From the NCBI GenBank assembly GCA_965219015.1, contig CBDCNH010000011.1, positions 372,001-436,000 on the forward strand: a stretch of DNA of 64,000 bases. Reading direction: 5' to 3'. Under the pieces are notes generated by a model. It saw nothing but the letters and a program-made list of their open reading frames with translations, did not search any database and was not told the origin of the DNA. The position numbers were made by a program, and so were the translations under genes. This document shows positions 26,923 to 41,225 of this stretch, one piece after another. Numbering within the stretch: position 1 is the first letter of the stretch; each line of letters opens with the position of its first letter. The stretch comes from CBDCNH01 sp965219015 (GTDB lineage: Bacteria > Pseudomonadota > Alphaproteobacteria > Rhodobacterales > Rhodobacteraceae).

Positions 26923-28326
26923 ATGCAGCACGTCTCGATGGCGGCCGTCTTGATTGCGATGACGGCGGCGACGCCGCTGGCGGCGCAAAACCGGATCGAC
27001 GGGCAATCGCCCGACGCCCCCGAGCTCGCGGCCTATGGCCCGATGCCCGTGGGCGTGCGCCAGCTCGACCTCGTGCACGAGAACCAGATCGACATCGCCG
27101 GCCTCTATCCGGTGGGGGAAGAGCCTGACGAGCTGCCGCGCTACGACCGTCCGCTGACGGTGGAGATGTGGTATCCGGCCGCAAAGGGCGCCACCGGCGA
27201 CACGTCGCTGCAGACCTACCTGCGCGACGGCACGACGAAGATCACCCTGACCGGCCGCGCGATGCGCGATGCCGCGCCGGCGAAGGTCGAGGCGCCCCTG
27301 CCGCTCGTGCTGATCAGCCACGGCTATCCGGGCAACCGGTTCCTGCTGTCGCATCTGGCGGAGAACATCGCGTCCAAGGGCTACGTGGTGGCGTCGATCG
27401 ACCATACCGATTCGACCTACAACGACATCGGGCCCTTCGGGTCGACCCTCGTGAACCGGACGCTGGACCAGCTCTTCGTCCTCGACGCGATGGCAAAGCT
27501 CAACGCCGATGCCGCATCGGGCATGGCCGGGATGATCGACGCCGACCATACCGGGCTCGTCGGCTATTCGATGGGCGGCTACGGCGCGGTCATCACGGCG
27601 GGCGGCGGCGTCACGGAACGGGCGGTCGAGGTCGGCGCGCCGTTCGGCACGCTTGGCATCCACGAAGCCGGGAGCAGAGCGCACGAGGCGCTGTCGGACC
27701 CGCGGATCAAGACGGCGGTGGCGATCGGGCCCTATGGCCGCAACGTCGGCCTCTTCGACGCCGAGGGGCTCGCGGGCATCGACATCCCGATGCTGTTCAT
27801 CGCGGGCTCGAACGACCAGACATCGGGCTACGAGACGGGCACGCGCGCGATCTGGGAGGAGGCCACGGGCGTGGACCGCGCCCTGCTGACTTTTGACGGC
27901 GGCAGCCACAACACGGTGGCGCCGATCCCTGCCCCCGAGGAGGCCTTCGCGGCAGGCGTCTCGGACCACTACACCGATCCGGTCTGGGACACGGTGTTCA
28001 TGAACAACGTCGGCCAGCACTTCGTGACCGCGTGGATGGACACCGAGCTCAAGGGCGCGGCGGACGAGGCCGCCTACCTCGACCTCATCCCCATCGGCAG
28101 CGAGGGCGTCTTCTCGCAGAACCCGGACGGCACGTTCGGTGCGGACCACACCTACTGGAAGGGGTTCAAGGAGGGCACGGCCGACGGGCTGCGCTACGAA
28201 GTCCTGCCCGCCGCGGTGGTGCCGTCCGAAGTTCCGGTGCCGGCGTCGCTCGGGCTCCTCGCGGCGACGCTCGCCGGTCTGGGCGGCCTCGGCGCGACGC
28301 GCCGCGCGCGCGGCCGGGACGCCTGA
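26923..28326 (+). CDS. Exported dienelactone hydrolase-like protein with VPxPA C-terminal sorting tail
   Basis: A 467 aa secreted alpha/beta hydrolase. It has a signal peptide (MQHVSMAAVLIAMTAATPLA), oxyanion region LVLISHGYPGNRF, nucleophile elbow VGYSMGGYG, acid-loop region LFIAGSNDQTS and His in GGSHNT. The last 31 residues have VPVPAS, a hydrophobic helix rich in Leu/Ala/Gly, then TRRARGR, the layout of PEP-CTERM/VPLPA-CTERM tails cleaved by exosortase-type enzymes. AGAGGA precedes the ATG at 26923. It is the only intact gene in this decayed stretch. Substrate unknown. Confidence 0.85.
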   Translation: MQHVSMAAVLIAMTAATPLAAQNRIDGQSPDAPELAAYGPMPVGVRQLDLVHENQIDIAGLYPVGEEPDELPRYDRPLTVEMWYPAAKGATGDTSLQTYLRDGTTKITLTGRAMRDAAPAKVEAPLPLVLISHGYPGNRFLLSHLAENIASKGYVVASIDHTDSTYNDIGPFGSTLVNRTLDQLFVLDAMAKLNADAASGMAGMIDADHTGLVGYSMGGYGAVITAGGGVTERAVEVGAPFGTLGIHEAGSRAHEALSDPRIKTAVAIGPYGRNVGLFDAEGLAGIDIPMLFIAGSNDQTSGYETGTRAIWEEATGVDRALLTFDGGSHNTVAPIPAPEEAFAAGVSDHYTDPVWDTVFMNNVGQHFVTAWMDTELKGAADEAAYLDLIPIGSEGVFSQNPDGTFGADHTYWKGFKEGTADGLRYEVLPAAVVPSEVPVPASLGLLAATLAGLGGLGATRRARGRDA

Positions 28327-28418
28327 CCGCTACCGGATGTGCCACCCTCGGGCGGGCCGCTGGCCGCTCCGACCTCTGAGGTCCGGGTCGCCCGTTCCGC
28401 GGTGCGCTTGAGAGAGGT

Positions 28419-28655
28419 TTGCCGGACGTTGTCCTCGAGCGCATCGCGAGACACCTCATCGCCCCCGCGGGATACGGCGTCGGGCTCCCGCCGATGGTCC
28501 CCGTGGCGGACGATCGTCGCGCGGGACGCCTCATCGCGCCCTTCGCGGCCCGGATCGGCAGCCCGGGCGGCTACGATCTCGTCGCGCCGACGGTCAAGGC
28601 CGACCTGCACCGCGTCGCCACGTTTCACGCCTGGCTCCTTGCCGCCATAAGCTGA
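28419..28655 (+). pseudogene. LysR-family regulator, C-terminal remnant
   Basis: The translated ORF contains GYGVGLPPMVPVADDRRAGR, LIAPFAARIGSPGGYDLVAP and ATFHAWLLAAI. This is the last part of the substrate-binding domain of GcvA-type LysR regulators (..GVALxPxxLVxDDLAAGRLVxPF..). The helix-turn-helix and most of the effector domain are missing. The flanks 28327-28418 and 28656-28936 show no recognisable gene, only short shadow-like ORFs. Confidence 0.65.
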
Positions 28656-28936
28656 CCATGACGGTGCCGACCACACTCTCCCGCGCCGTGCGGCGGGCGC
28701 GCGGGGCATGCACCGCGCTGATGAACCCCGGGGCACAGCACGTCGATGGTCTCCATCGCGGTCACTGCGGGGCGCCGCCATGCCTCGACGCACTGAGGTT
28801 CGGGGCTGGCAGATCCTGAAAACCGCTCTCGGAAGACGATCACCCTGACACCGTGGGGCCAGTTTGACGCGGCTCAACACCCTCGCGCGCAAAAACCCCT
28901 GCGTCGCGCCGGCCGGACCCTCGCGCGAACCGGCCC

Positions 28937-30385
28937 TCACCCCGCCCGGTAGTTCGGCGCCTCGCGGGTGATCTGGACGTCGTGGACGTGGCTCTCGCGG
29001 AGGCCCGCGCCGGTGATGCGGACGAAGCTGCAGGCGCTCCGCATCTCGGGGATGGTGGCGCAGCCGGTGTAGCCCATCGCGGCGCGCAGGCCGCCGACGA
29101 GCTGGTGCAGGACCGCCGCGGCGGCGCCCTGGTAGGGCACCTGGCCTTCGATGCCCTCGGGGACGAGCTTGTCGGAGGCCGCGTCCTTCTGGAAGTAGCG
29201 GTCGGCCGAGCCGCGGGCCATCGCACCAAGGCTGCCCATGCCGCGGTAGGCCTTGAAGCTGCGGCCCTGGTAGAGGACGGTCTCGCCGGGGCTCTCGTCG
29301 GTGCCCGCGAGCATCGAGCCCACCATCGCGCAGGACGCGCCGGCGGCGATCGCCTTGGCGAAGTCGCCCGAGACCTTGATGCCGCCGTCGGCGATCACCG
29401 GCACGTCGCCCGCGGCCCCCGCCGCGTCGAGGATGGCGGTGAGCTGCGGCACGCCGACGCCCGCCACCACGCGCGTGGTGCAGATCGAGCCCGGCCCGAT
29501 CCCGACCTTCACCGCATCGGCGCCCGCGCCGATGAGCGCGCGTGCGCCCTCGGCGGTGGCGACGTTGCCGGCGAGCACCTGCACCGAGTTCGAGAGCCGC
29601 TTGATGCGCTCGACGGCCTCGGCGACGAGCGCCGAATGGCCGTGCGCGGTGTCGACCACGATGAGGTCCGCGCCCGCGTCGACGAGCCCCTCGGAGCGCG
29701 CGTAGCCCGCGTCGCCCACCGTCGTCGCGGCGGCGACGCGCAGGCGGCCGAGCTCGTCCTTGCAGGCGGCGGGATTGAGCACCGCCCGCTCGGTGTCCTT
29801 CAGCGTGAGGAGCCCGGTCAGCCGGCCGTCGCGGTCGGTCACGAGCACCTTCTCGATGCGCCGCGCCTTCATCAGGCTCCGCGCGGTCTCGAGGTCGGCG
29901 GGCGCCTCGAGGACGGCGAGGTTCTCCGTGGTCATCATCGCGCTCACCGGCGTCGCGGCGTCGGTCGCGAAGCGCATGTCGCGGTTGGTGACGATGCCGA
30001 CGACGCGGCCCGTCTCGTCCACCACCGGAAAGCCGGTCACGGCGTAGCGCGCCTGCATCGCCGCGGCGTCGGCGAGCGTCTGGTCGGGGCGGAGCGTGAC
30101 GGGATCGAACACGATGCCCTGCTCGAAGCGCTTGACGCGGCGCACCTCGGCGGCCTGCGCCTCGGGCGAGAGGTTGCGGTGGATGACGCCGATGCCGCCC
30201 GCCTGCGCCATCGCGATGGCCATCCGCGCCTCGGTCACGGTGTCCATCGCGGCGCTGACGAGGGGGATGCCCAGCGTGATGGCGCGGGTGAGCCGCGTCG
30301 AAGTGTCGGCGGCGGAGGGCAGCACCGAGGACGCGGCGGGGACGAGGAGCACGTCATCGAAGGTGAGCGCTTCGCGGATCTGCAT
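28937..30385 (-). CDS. guaB: Inosine-5'-monophosphate dehydrogenase
   Basis: Oxidises IMP to XMP, the committed step to guanine nucleotides. 482 aa from the ATG at 30385, which follows GAGGTG with 6-nt spacing. A GTG at 30394 would add three residues. It begins ALTFDDVLLVPAASSVLPS, carries two CBS domains at about residues 90-205, catalytic Cys302 in GIGPGSICTTR, GGIKVSGDFAKAIAAGA and the flap with YRGMGSLGAM. Divergent from the arginase-family gene with 117 nt between. Confidence 0.97.
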   Translation of the reverse strand: MQIREALTFDDVLLVPAASSVLPSAADTSTRLTRAITLGIPLVSAAMDTVTEARMAIAMAQAGGIGVIHRNLSPEAQAAEVRRVKRFEQGIVFDPVTLRPDQTLADAAAMQARYAVTGFPVVDETGRVVGIVTNRDMRFATDAATPVSAMMTTENLAVLEAPADLETARSLMKARRIEKVLVTDRDGRLTGLLTLKDTERAVLNPAACKDELGRLRVAAATTVGDAGYARSEGLVDAGADLIVVDTAHGHSALVAEAVERIKRLSNSVQVLAGNVATAEGARALIGAGADAVKVGIGPGSICTTRVVAGVGVPQLTAILDAAGAAGDVPVIADGGIKVSGDFAKAIAAGASCAMVGSMLAGTDESPGETVLYQGRSFKAYRGMGSLGAMARGSADRYFQKDAASDKLVPEGIEGQVPYQGAAAAVLHQLVGGLRAAMGYTGCATIPEMRSACSFVRITGAGLRESHVHDVQITREAPNYRAG

Positions 30386-30502
30386 CGTCGGCACCTCGTC
30401 GCGGGATGCACGCCGCTATGTCATGGCGGGGCGGCGAAGGAAAGGCGGGGGCTTCCCATCGCGGCCGATCCGGGGTCTCTGGCCGCGCGAAGGGAGCCCG
30501 CC

Positions 30503-31426
30503 ATGCCGAGACACTGCATCCTCATCGGCGCGCCCGTCGACAGCGGGCAACGGCGGCCGGGCTGCCTGATGGGGCCCGCGGCCTACCGCACGGCGGGCAT
30601 CGCGGAGGTGCTGACGGGGCTCGGGCACTCGCTCGAGGACCGGGGCGACCTCGCGCCGGAGCCGGTCGAGGCGCCCGTGCCGGCGAACCCCGCGGTGCAT
30701 CACCTCGGCGAGACGATCGGCTGGACGCGCGCGATCCGTGCCGCGACCGAGGCCGCGCTCGGGCGCGGGATGCCGGTGATCCTCGGCGGCGACCACAGCC
30801 TCGCGCACGGCTCGGTCGCGGGCGCCGCGGCGCATGCCGCGGGCGCGGGCCGGCCGCTCTTCGTCCTCTGGCTCGACGCGCACGTCGATTTCCATACCCT
30901 CGAGACCACCGCGTCGGGCAACCTCCACGGCACGCCGATGGCCTATATCTGCGGCCGGGAGGGCTTCGCGGGGTTCCCGCCCTTCCCCGCTCCGGTGCCC
31001 GGCGCGCGCATCGCGATGATCGGCATCCGCTCGGTCGATCCCGCCGAGAACGCGGCGCTGCAGGCCGCGGACATCGACATCGCCGACATGCGCGTGCTCG
31101 ACGAGACCGGGATCGTGGCGCCGCTGCGCGCCTTCCTCGAGCGCGTCGCGGCGGCGCGGGGGCACCTCCACGTCTCGCTCGACGTCGATTTCCTCGATCC
31201 CGGCATCGCGCCCGCCGTCGGCACCACCGTGCCGGGGGGCACGACGTTCCGCGAGGCGCATCTGGTGATGGAGCTTCTGCACGAGAGCGGGCTCGTGACC
31301 TCGCTCGACCTCGTGGAGCTCAACCCCTTCCTCGACGAGCGCGGACGCACGGCGCGCCTGATGGTCGATCTTTTCGCCTCGTTGATGGGCCGCAAGGTGT
31401 TCGACCGGCCCACGCGCGCCGGTTGA
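30503..31426 (+). CDS. Arginase-family protein
   Basis: Manganese ureohydrolase, 307 aa, most like arginase, which splits arginine to ornithine and urea. Metal ligands are in GGDHS (His98), LDAHVDF (Asp125, His127, Asp129) and SLDVDFLDP (Asp227, Asp229). An AGGGAG ribosome site precedes the ATG at 30503. If it is an arginase, its urea could feed the urease encoded at the left edge. Agmatinase or guanidinobutyrase activity cannot be ruled out by eye. Confidence 0.88.
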   Translation: MPRHCILIGAPVDSGQRRPGCLMGPAAYRTAGIAEVLTGLGHSLEDRGDLAPEPVEAPVPANPAVHHLGETIGWTRAIRAATEAALGRGMPVILGGDHSLAHGSVAGAAAHAAGAGRPLFVLWLDAHVDFHTLETTASGNLHGTPMAYICGREGFAGFPPFPAPVPGARIAMIGIRSVDPAENAALQAADIDIADMRVLDETGIVAPLRAFLERVAAARGHLHVSLDVDFLDPGIAPAVGTTVPGGTTFREAHLVMELLHESGLVTSLDLVELNPFLDERGRTARLMVDLFASLMGRKVFDRPTRAG

Positions 31427-31484
31427 GGGGTTCACTCCGGCGGTGCCTATGCTAAGGGTCCGGCGCGAACGGGCAGCGCCCGGA

Positions 31485-31502
31485 ACCGACCGCAGGGTCG
31501 GT
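31485..31502 (+). promoter_or_regulatory. Hairpin between the arginase gene and glgE
   Basis: ACCGACC (31485-31491) pairs perfectly with GGTCGGT (31496-31502) around a GCAG tetraloop. There is no T run after it, so it could be a weak terminator of the arginase gene or part of the leader of the glgE operon, which starts about 100 nt later. Confidence 0.35.
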
Positions 31503-31602
31503 CATTGGGCGTTGCACTGCCGGGCGGTCTTCGGTCCGGCTCGATGGAACGGAACGGGGAACGTGGCATGACGGATCGGAACCTCACCCGCGAGGCGAAG
31601 GC

Positions 31603-33611
31603 ATGAGGATGGCGCTCAAGTCCCGCAACGGCGCGGCGGGTGCCGCCGCCTCGCGCGAGGCCCTGATGCGGCTCGCCGAGGCGCGCATCGCGATCGAGGG
31701 GATCGACCCGATGATCGACGGCGGGCGCTTCGCGGCGAAGGCCGTCGCGGGCTGGCCGATGACGATCGAGGCCGACATCTTCTCGGACGGCCACGAGGTC
31801 ATCCGCGCCGCGGTCCTCACCGGGCGCGCGGGCGCGGAGCCTGCGGCCGAGACGGAGATGGACTACATCGTCAACGACCGCTGGACGGCAGACGTGACGT
31901 TCCCCGAGCCGGGCGCGCAGGTGTTTTCCTTCGTCGCCTGGCGCGATCCCTTCGGCTCGTGGCGGCGCGACACGGCGAAGAAGATCGCCGCGGGGCAGGA
32001 CGTCAGCGTCGAGGCCGAGGAGGGCCGCGCCATCGTCGCCGAGGCCGAGGCCTCCGGCGCGGATCGGTCGGCCCTGAAGGCGCTGCAGAAGGCGCTCGCC
32101 AAGGCGCCCGACATCGACGCGCTGATGGCGCCCGAGACGCAAGCCCTGATGCACCGCGCGGGCCCGCGCGCCGACGTGACGCGCTACCCCGCGAGCCTGC
32201 CCGTCTGGGTCGACCGCGAGCGCGCGGCGTTCGGCGCGTGGTACGAGCTCTTCCCGCGCTCGACGCGGGCGGACGGCACGCACGGCACCTTCCGCGACGT
32301 GATCGAACGGCTGCCCTACGTGCGCGACCTCGGCTTCGACGTGCTCTACTTCACCCCGATCCACCCGATCGGCGCGAAGAACCGCAAGGGCAAGAACAAC
32401 TCCCTCGTCACCGTCGAGGGCGACGTCGGCAGCCCCTACGCCATCGGCTCGGCGGAAGGCGGGCACACGGCGGTCCATCCGGCACTCGGCACGCTCGACG
32501 ACTTCGCGGCGCTGGTGCAGGCCGCCAAGACGCACGACCTCGAGATCGCCATCGACGTGGCGCTCAACGCCTCGCCCGACCACCCTTGGATCGCCGAGCA
32601 CCCGGACTGGTTCGAGCGCCGGCCGGACGGCACGATCAAGTACGCCGAGAACCCGCCCAAGAAGTACGAGGACATCGTCAACTTCCGCTACTTCCTCGCC
32701 GACGGGTCGCCGAACGCGCCCTACTGGGAGGGCATCCGCGACATGTTCCTCTTCTGGGCCGAGCACGGCGTGCTCGCGTTCCGCGTCGACAACCCGCACA
32801 CGAAGCCGTTCCCGTTCTGGGAGTGGATCATCGCGGAGGTCCGCGCCAAGCATCCGGGCGCCATCTTCCTCGCCGAGGCGTTCACGCGGCCGAAGGTGAT
32901 GAAGCGGCTCGCCAAGGTCGGCTACAACCAGAGCTACAGCTACTTCACCTGGCGCACCACCAAGGCCGAGCTGACGGAGTACCTCCACGAGCTCACGACC
33001 GAGGACTGCCGGCACGTGATGCGGCCGAACTTCTTCGTCAACACCCCCGACATCAACCCGTTCTTCCTGCAAAGCTCGGGCCGGCCGGGGTTCCGCACGC
33101 GCGCGATCCTCGCCGCCTCGCTCGGCGGCAACTACGGCGTCTACTCGGGCTACGAGCTTTGCGAGGCCGCCCCGCTGCCCGGCAAGGAGGAGTACCTCGA
33201 CAGCGAGAAGTACGAGATCCGGGTGCGCGACTACGACGCCGAGGGCCACATCAAGGACGACCTGCGCCTCATCAACGCGCTCCGGCGCGAGCAGCCGGCG
33301 CTCCGGCACTTCACCGACCTGAAGTTCTACAACGCCTGGAACCCGTCGGTGCTCTACTACGGCAAGATGGACGCGCGGTCGGGCAACTACCTCCTCTTCC
33401 ACGTCAACCTCGACCCGCAGGCGACGCAGGAGTTCGGCTTCGAGGTGCCGCTGTGGGAGTTCGACCTGCCCGACGCGGCGTCGATCGAGGTGCAGGACCT
33501 CATCCACAAGAACCACTTCACCTGGCACGGAAAGGAACAGCGCTTGACCCTCGACCCGCAGACCCGGCCCTACGCGATCTGGCGGCTCCTGCCGCCGGGA
33601 GGGCCGCGGGC

Positions 33612-33615
<4 letters not shown>
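31603..33615 (+). CDS. glgE: Maltose-1-phosphate maltosyltransferase GlgE
   Basis: Extends alpha-1,4-glucans by transferring maltosyl units from maltose-1-phosphate. 670 aa, GH13 subfamily 3 type. The N-terminal domain is followed by FGAWYELFPRS (about 210-220) and PIHPIGAKNRKGKNN, then nucleophile Asp396 in FRVDNPHTKPFPFWEW and acid Glu425 in IFLAEAFTRP. These last two motifs are GlgE hallmarks. Start at 31603 after GCGAAGG. First gene of a seven-gene trehalose/alpha-glucan operon. Its stop overlaps treS in an ATGA. Confidence 0.96.
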
Positions 33616-39121
<5,506 letters not shown>

Positions 39122-39138
39122 AGGGACGACTGAGCCCG

Positions 39139-41223
39139 ATGGCCAAGGCCGACCTGCGCCCGACCTCCGGATCGGACTACCCTCTGGGCGCGCGCTGGGA
39201 TGCCTCCGGCGTCAACTTCGCGCTCTTCTCCGCCAACGCCACGCGGGTCGAGCTCTGCCTCTTCGACGCGCAGGGCCGCCGCGAGATCGCGCGGGTGGAC
39301 CTGCCCGAGCACACGCATCAGGTCTGGCACGGCTATTTTCCGACGATCCGGCCGGGCCAGCTCTACGGCTACCGCGTCCACGGCCCCTACGCGCCCGAGG
39401 CGGGGCACCGCTTCAACCCCAACAAGCTCCTCCTCGATCCCTACGCGCTGGCGCTGAAGGGCAACGTGCGCTGGCACGACGCGCTCTTCGGCTACCGCAT
39501 CGGCCATTCCCGCGGCGACCTCAGCTTCGACCGCCGCGACAGCGCGTTCGTGATGCCGAAATGCGTCGTCGTCGATCCGGCGCACACCTGGGGCCCCGAC
39601 ATTCGCCCCGGCGTGCCGTGGTCGCGCACGGTGATCTACGAGGCGCACGTGAAGGGCATGACGGCGCGGCACGAGGGCATCGCGGAGCCCCTGCGCGGCA
39701 CCTTCGAGGGGCTCGCGGACCCGCGCGTGATCGACCGGCTGGTGACGCTCGGCATCACCACGCTCGAGCTTTTGCCGATCCAGGCCTACTTCGACGACAG
39801 CCACCTCGTCGAGAAGCGGCTCACCAACTTCTGGGGCTACAACACGCTCGGTTTCTTCGCCCCCGCGCCGCGCTACCTGACGCAGAACGGCAGCATCAAC
39901 GAGTTCAAGCTCGTCGTGCGCCGGCTGCACGAGGCGGGCATCGAGGTCATCATGGACGTGGTCTACAACCACACCGCCGAGGGCAACCAGATGGGCCCCA
40001 CGATGTCGTTCCGCGGCATCGACAACGCGAGCTACTACACGCTCGGCGACGACCCGCGGTACTACTTCGACACCACGGGCTGCGGCAACTCGCTCAACCT
40101 CCGCAACAGCCGCGTGCTGCAGATGGTGATGGATTCGCTGCGCTACTGGGTCGAGGACTGCCACGTCGACGGCTTCCGCTTCGACCTTGCGACCACCTTG
40201 GGCCGCGGCCGCGAGGCCTATGGCGCCAACGCGATCTTCCTCGAGGCGGTGCGGCAGGACCCGGTCCTGAGCCGCGTCAAGCTCATCGCCGAGCCCTGGG
40301 ACACCGGCCCCGGCGGCTACCAGCTCGGCAACTTCCCTCCCGGCTGGGCGGAGTGGAACGACCGCTACCGCGACACCGTGCGCGCCTACTGGAAGGGCGA
40401 CGCAGGCATGGCGAAGGAGCTCGCGGGCGGGCTTCTCGCGTCGTCGGGGACGTTCCAGAGGAACGGCCGCAAGCCCTGGGCCAGCATCAACTTCGTCACC
40501 GCGCACGACGGCTTCACGCTCGCGGATCTCGTGAGCTACAACGACAAGCACAACGAGGCCAATCTCGAGGGCAACCGCGACGGGCACTCGCACAACCTCA
40601 GCTGGAACTGCGGCGCCGAAGGGCCGACCGACGACCCGGCGATCCTCGCGCTGCGCGACCGCCAGCGGCGCAACCTCGTCGCCACGGTGCTCCTGAGCCA
40701 GGGCACGCCGATGCTCCTGATGGGCGACGAGCAGGGCCGCTCGCAGGACGGCAACAACAACACCTACTGCCAGGACGGGCCGGTCAACTGGCTCGCCTGG
40801 GACGACGTGCCCCCGCGCGACGCCGCGTTCGAGACCTTCGTGCGCGGCGTGATCGCGGTGCGCGCCTCGCGTCCGCTCCTGCGCGCGCCCGACTTCCTGC
40901 ACGGCGCGCCGGAAGGAACAAAGCCCGGCTTCGCGCGCTGGATTCTCAACGAAGGCGGGTCGTTCGAGCCGCGGAACTGGGAGAACTCGGAGCGCCGCGC
41001 GATGGGGCTGGTGCTCGAGGACGACATCGGCGCGGTGCTCATCTTGCTCAACGGCGGCTATCAGGGCATCGACTTCACGTTGCCCGCGCCGCCGGGCCGC
41101 CCTTGGGTCCGCCTCATCGACACCGCCGAGGGCCTCGCGGACCCCGCCTCCGACGCCGCCGTCGAGACGCGCACGGTGGCCATCCCCGGCCGCTCGCTCA
41201 TGGTATTGGAAGGACTGGTTTGA
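39139..41223 (+). CDS. glgX: Glycogen debranching enzyme GlgX
   Basis: Isoamylase-type enzyme that cleaves alpha-1,6 branches, mainly of short outer chains. 694 aa. It begins with a CBM48 region (GVNFALFSANATRVELCLFD), then WGYNTLGFFAPAPRY, IMDVVYNHTAEGN, catalytic Asp in DGFRFDLATTLGR, Glu in LIAEPWDTGPGGYQ and Asp in FVTAHDGFTLADLVSY. An AAGGGA lies about 11 nt before the ATG. This is the only gap of 17 nt in an otherwise overlapping operon. Confidence 0.96.
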   Translation: MAKADLRPTSGSDYPLGARWDASGVNFALFSANATRVELCLFDAQGRREIARVDLPEHTHQVWHGYFPTIRPGQLYGYRVHGPYAPEAGHRFNPNKLLLDPYALALKGNVRWHDALFGYRIGHSRGDLSFDRRDSAFVMPKCVVVDPAHTWGPDIRPGVPWSRTVIYEAHVKGMTARHEGIAEPLRGTFEGLADPRVIDRLVTLGITTLELLPIQAYFDDSHLVEKRLTNFWGYNTLGFFAPAPRYLTQNGSINEFKLVVRRLHEAGIEVIMDVVYNHTAEGNQMGPTMSFRGIDNASYYTLGDDPRYYFDTTGCGNSLNLRNSRVLQMVMDSLRYWVEDCHVDGFRFDLATTLGRGREAYGANAIFLEAVRQDPVLSRVKLIAEPWDTGPGGYQLGNFPPGWAEWNDRYRDTVRAYWKGDAGMAKELAGGLLASSGTFQRNGRKPWASINFVTAHDGFTLADLVSYNDKHNEANLEGNRDGHSHNLSWNCGAEGPTDDPAILALRDRQRRNLVATVLLSQGTPMLLMGDEQGRSQDGNNNTYCQDGPVNWLAWDDVPPRDAAFETFVRGVIAVRASRPLLRAPDFLHGAPEGTKPGFARWILNEGGSFEPRNWENSERRAMGLVLEDDIGAVLILLNGGYQGIDFTLPAPPGRPWVRLIDTAEGLADPASDAAVETRTVAIPGRSLMVLEGLV

Positions 41224-41225
41224 GA

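Noticed and set aside
28625..28843. Minus-strand 72 aa ORF after the LysR remnant
   Set aside because: No recognisable motif. It lies in decayed DNA and its Cys/Arg-rich composition resembles frameshifted sequence.
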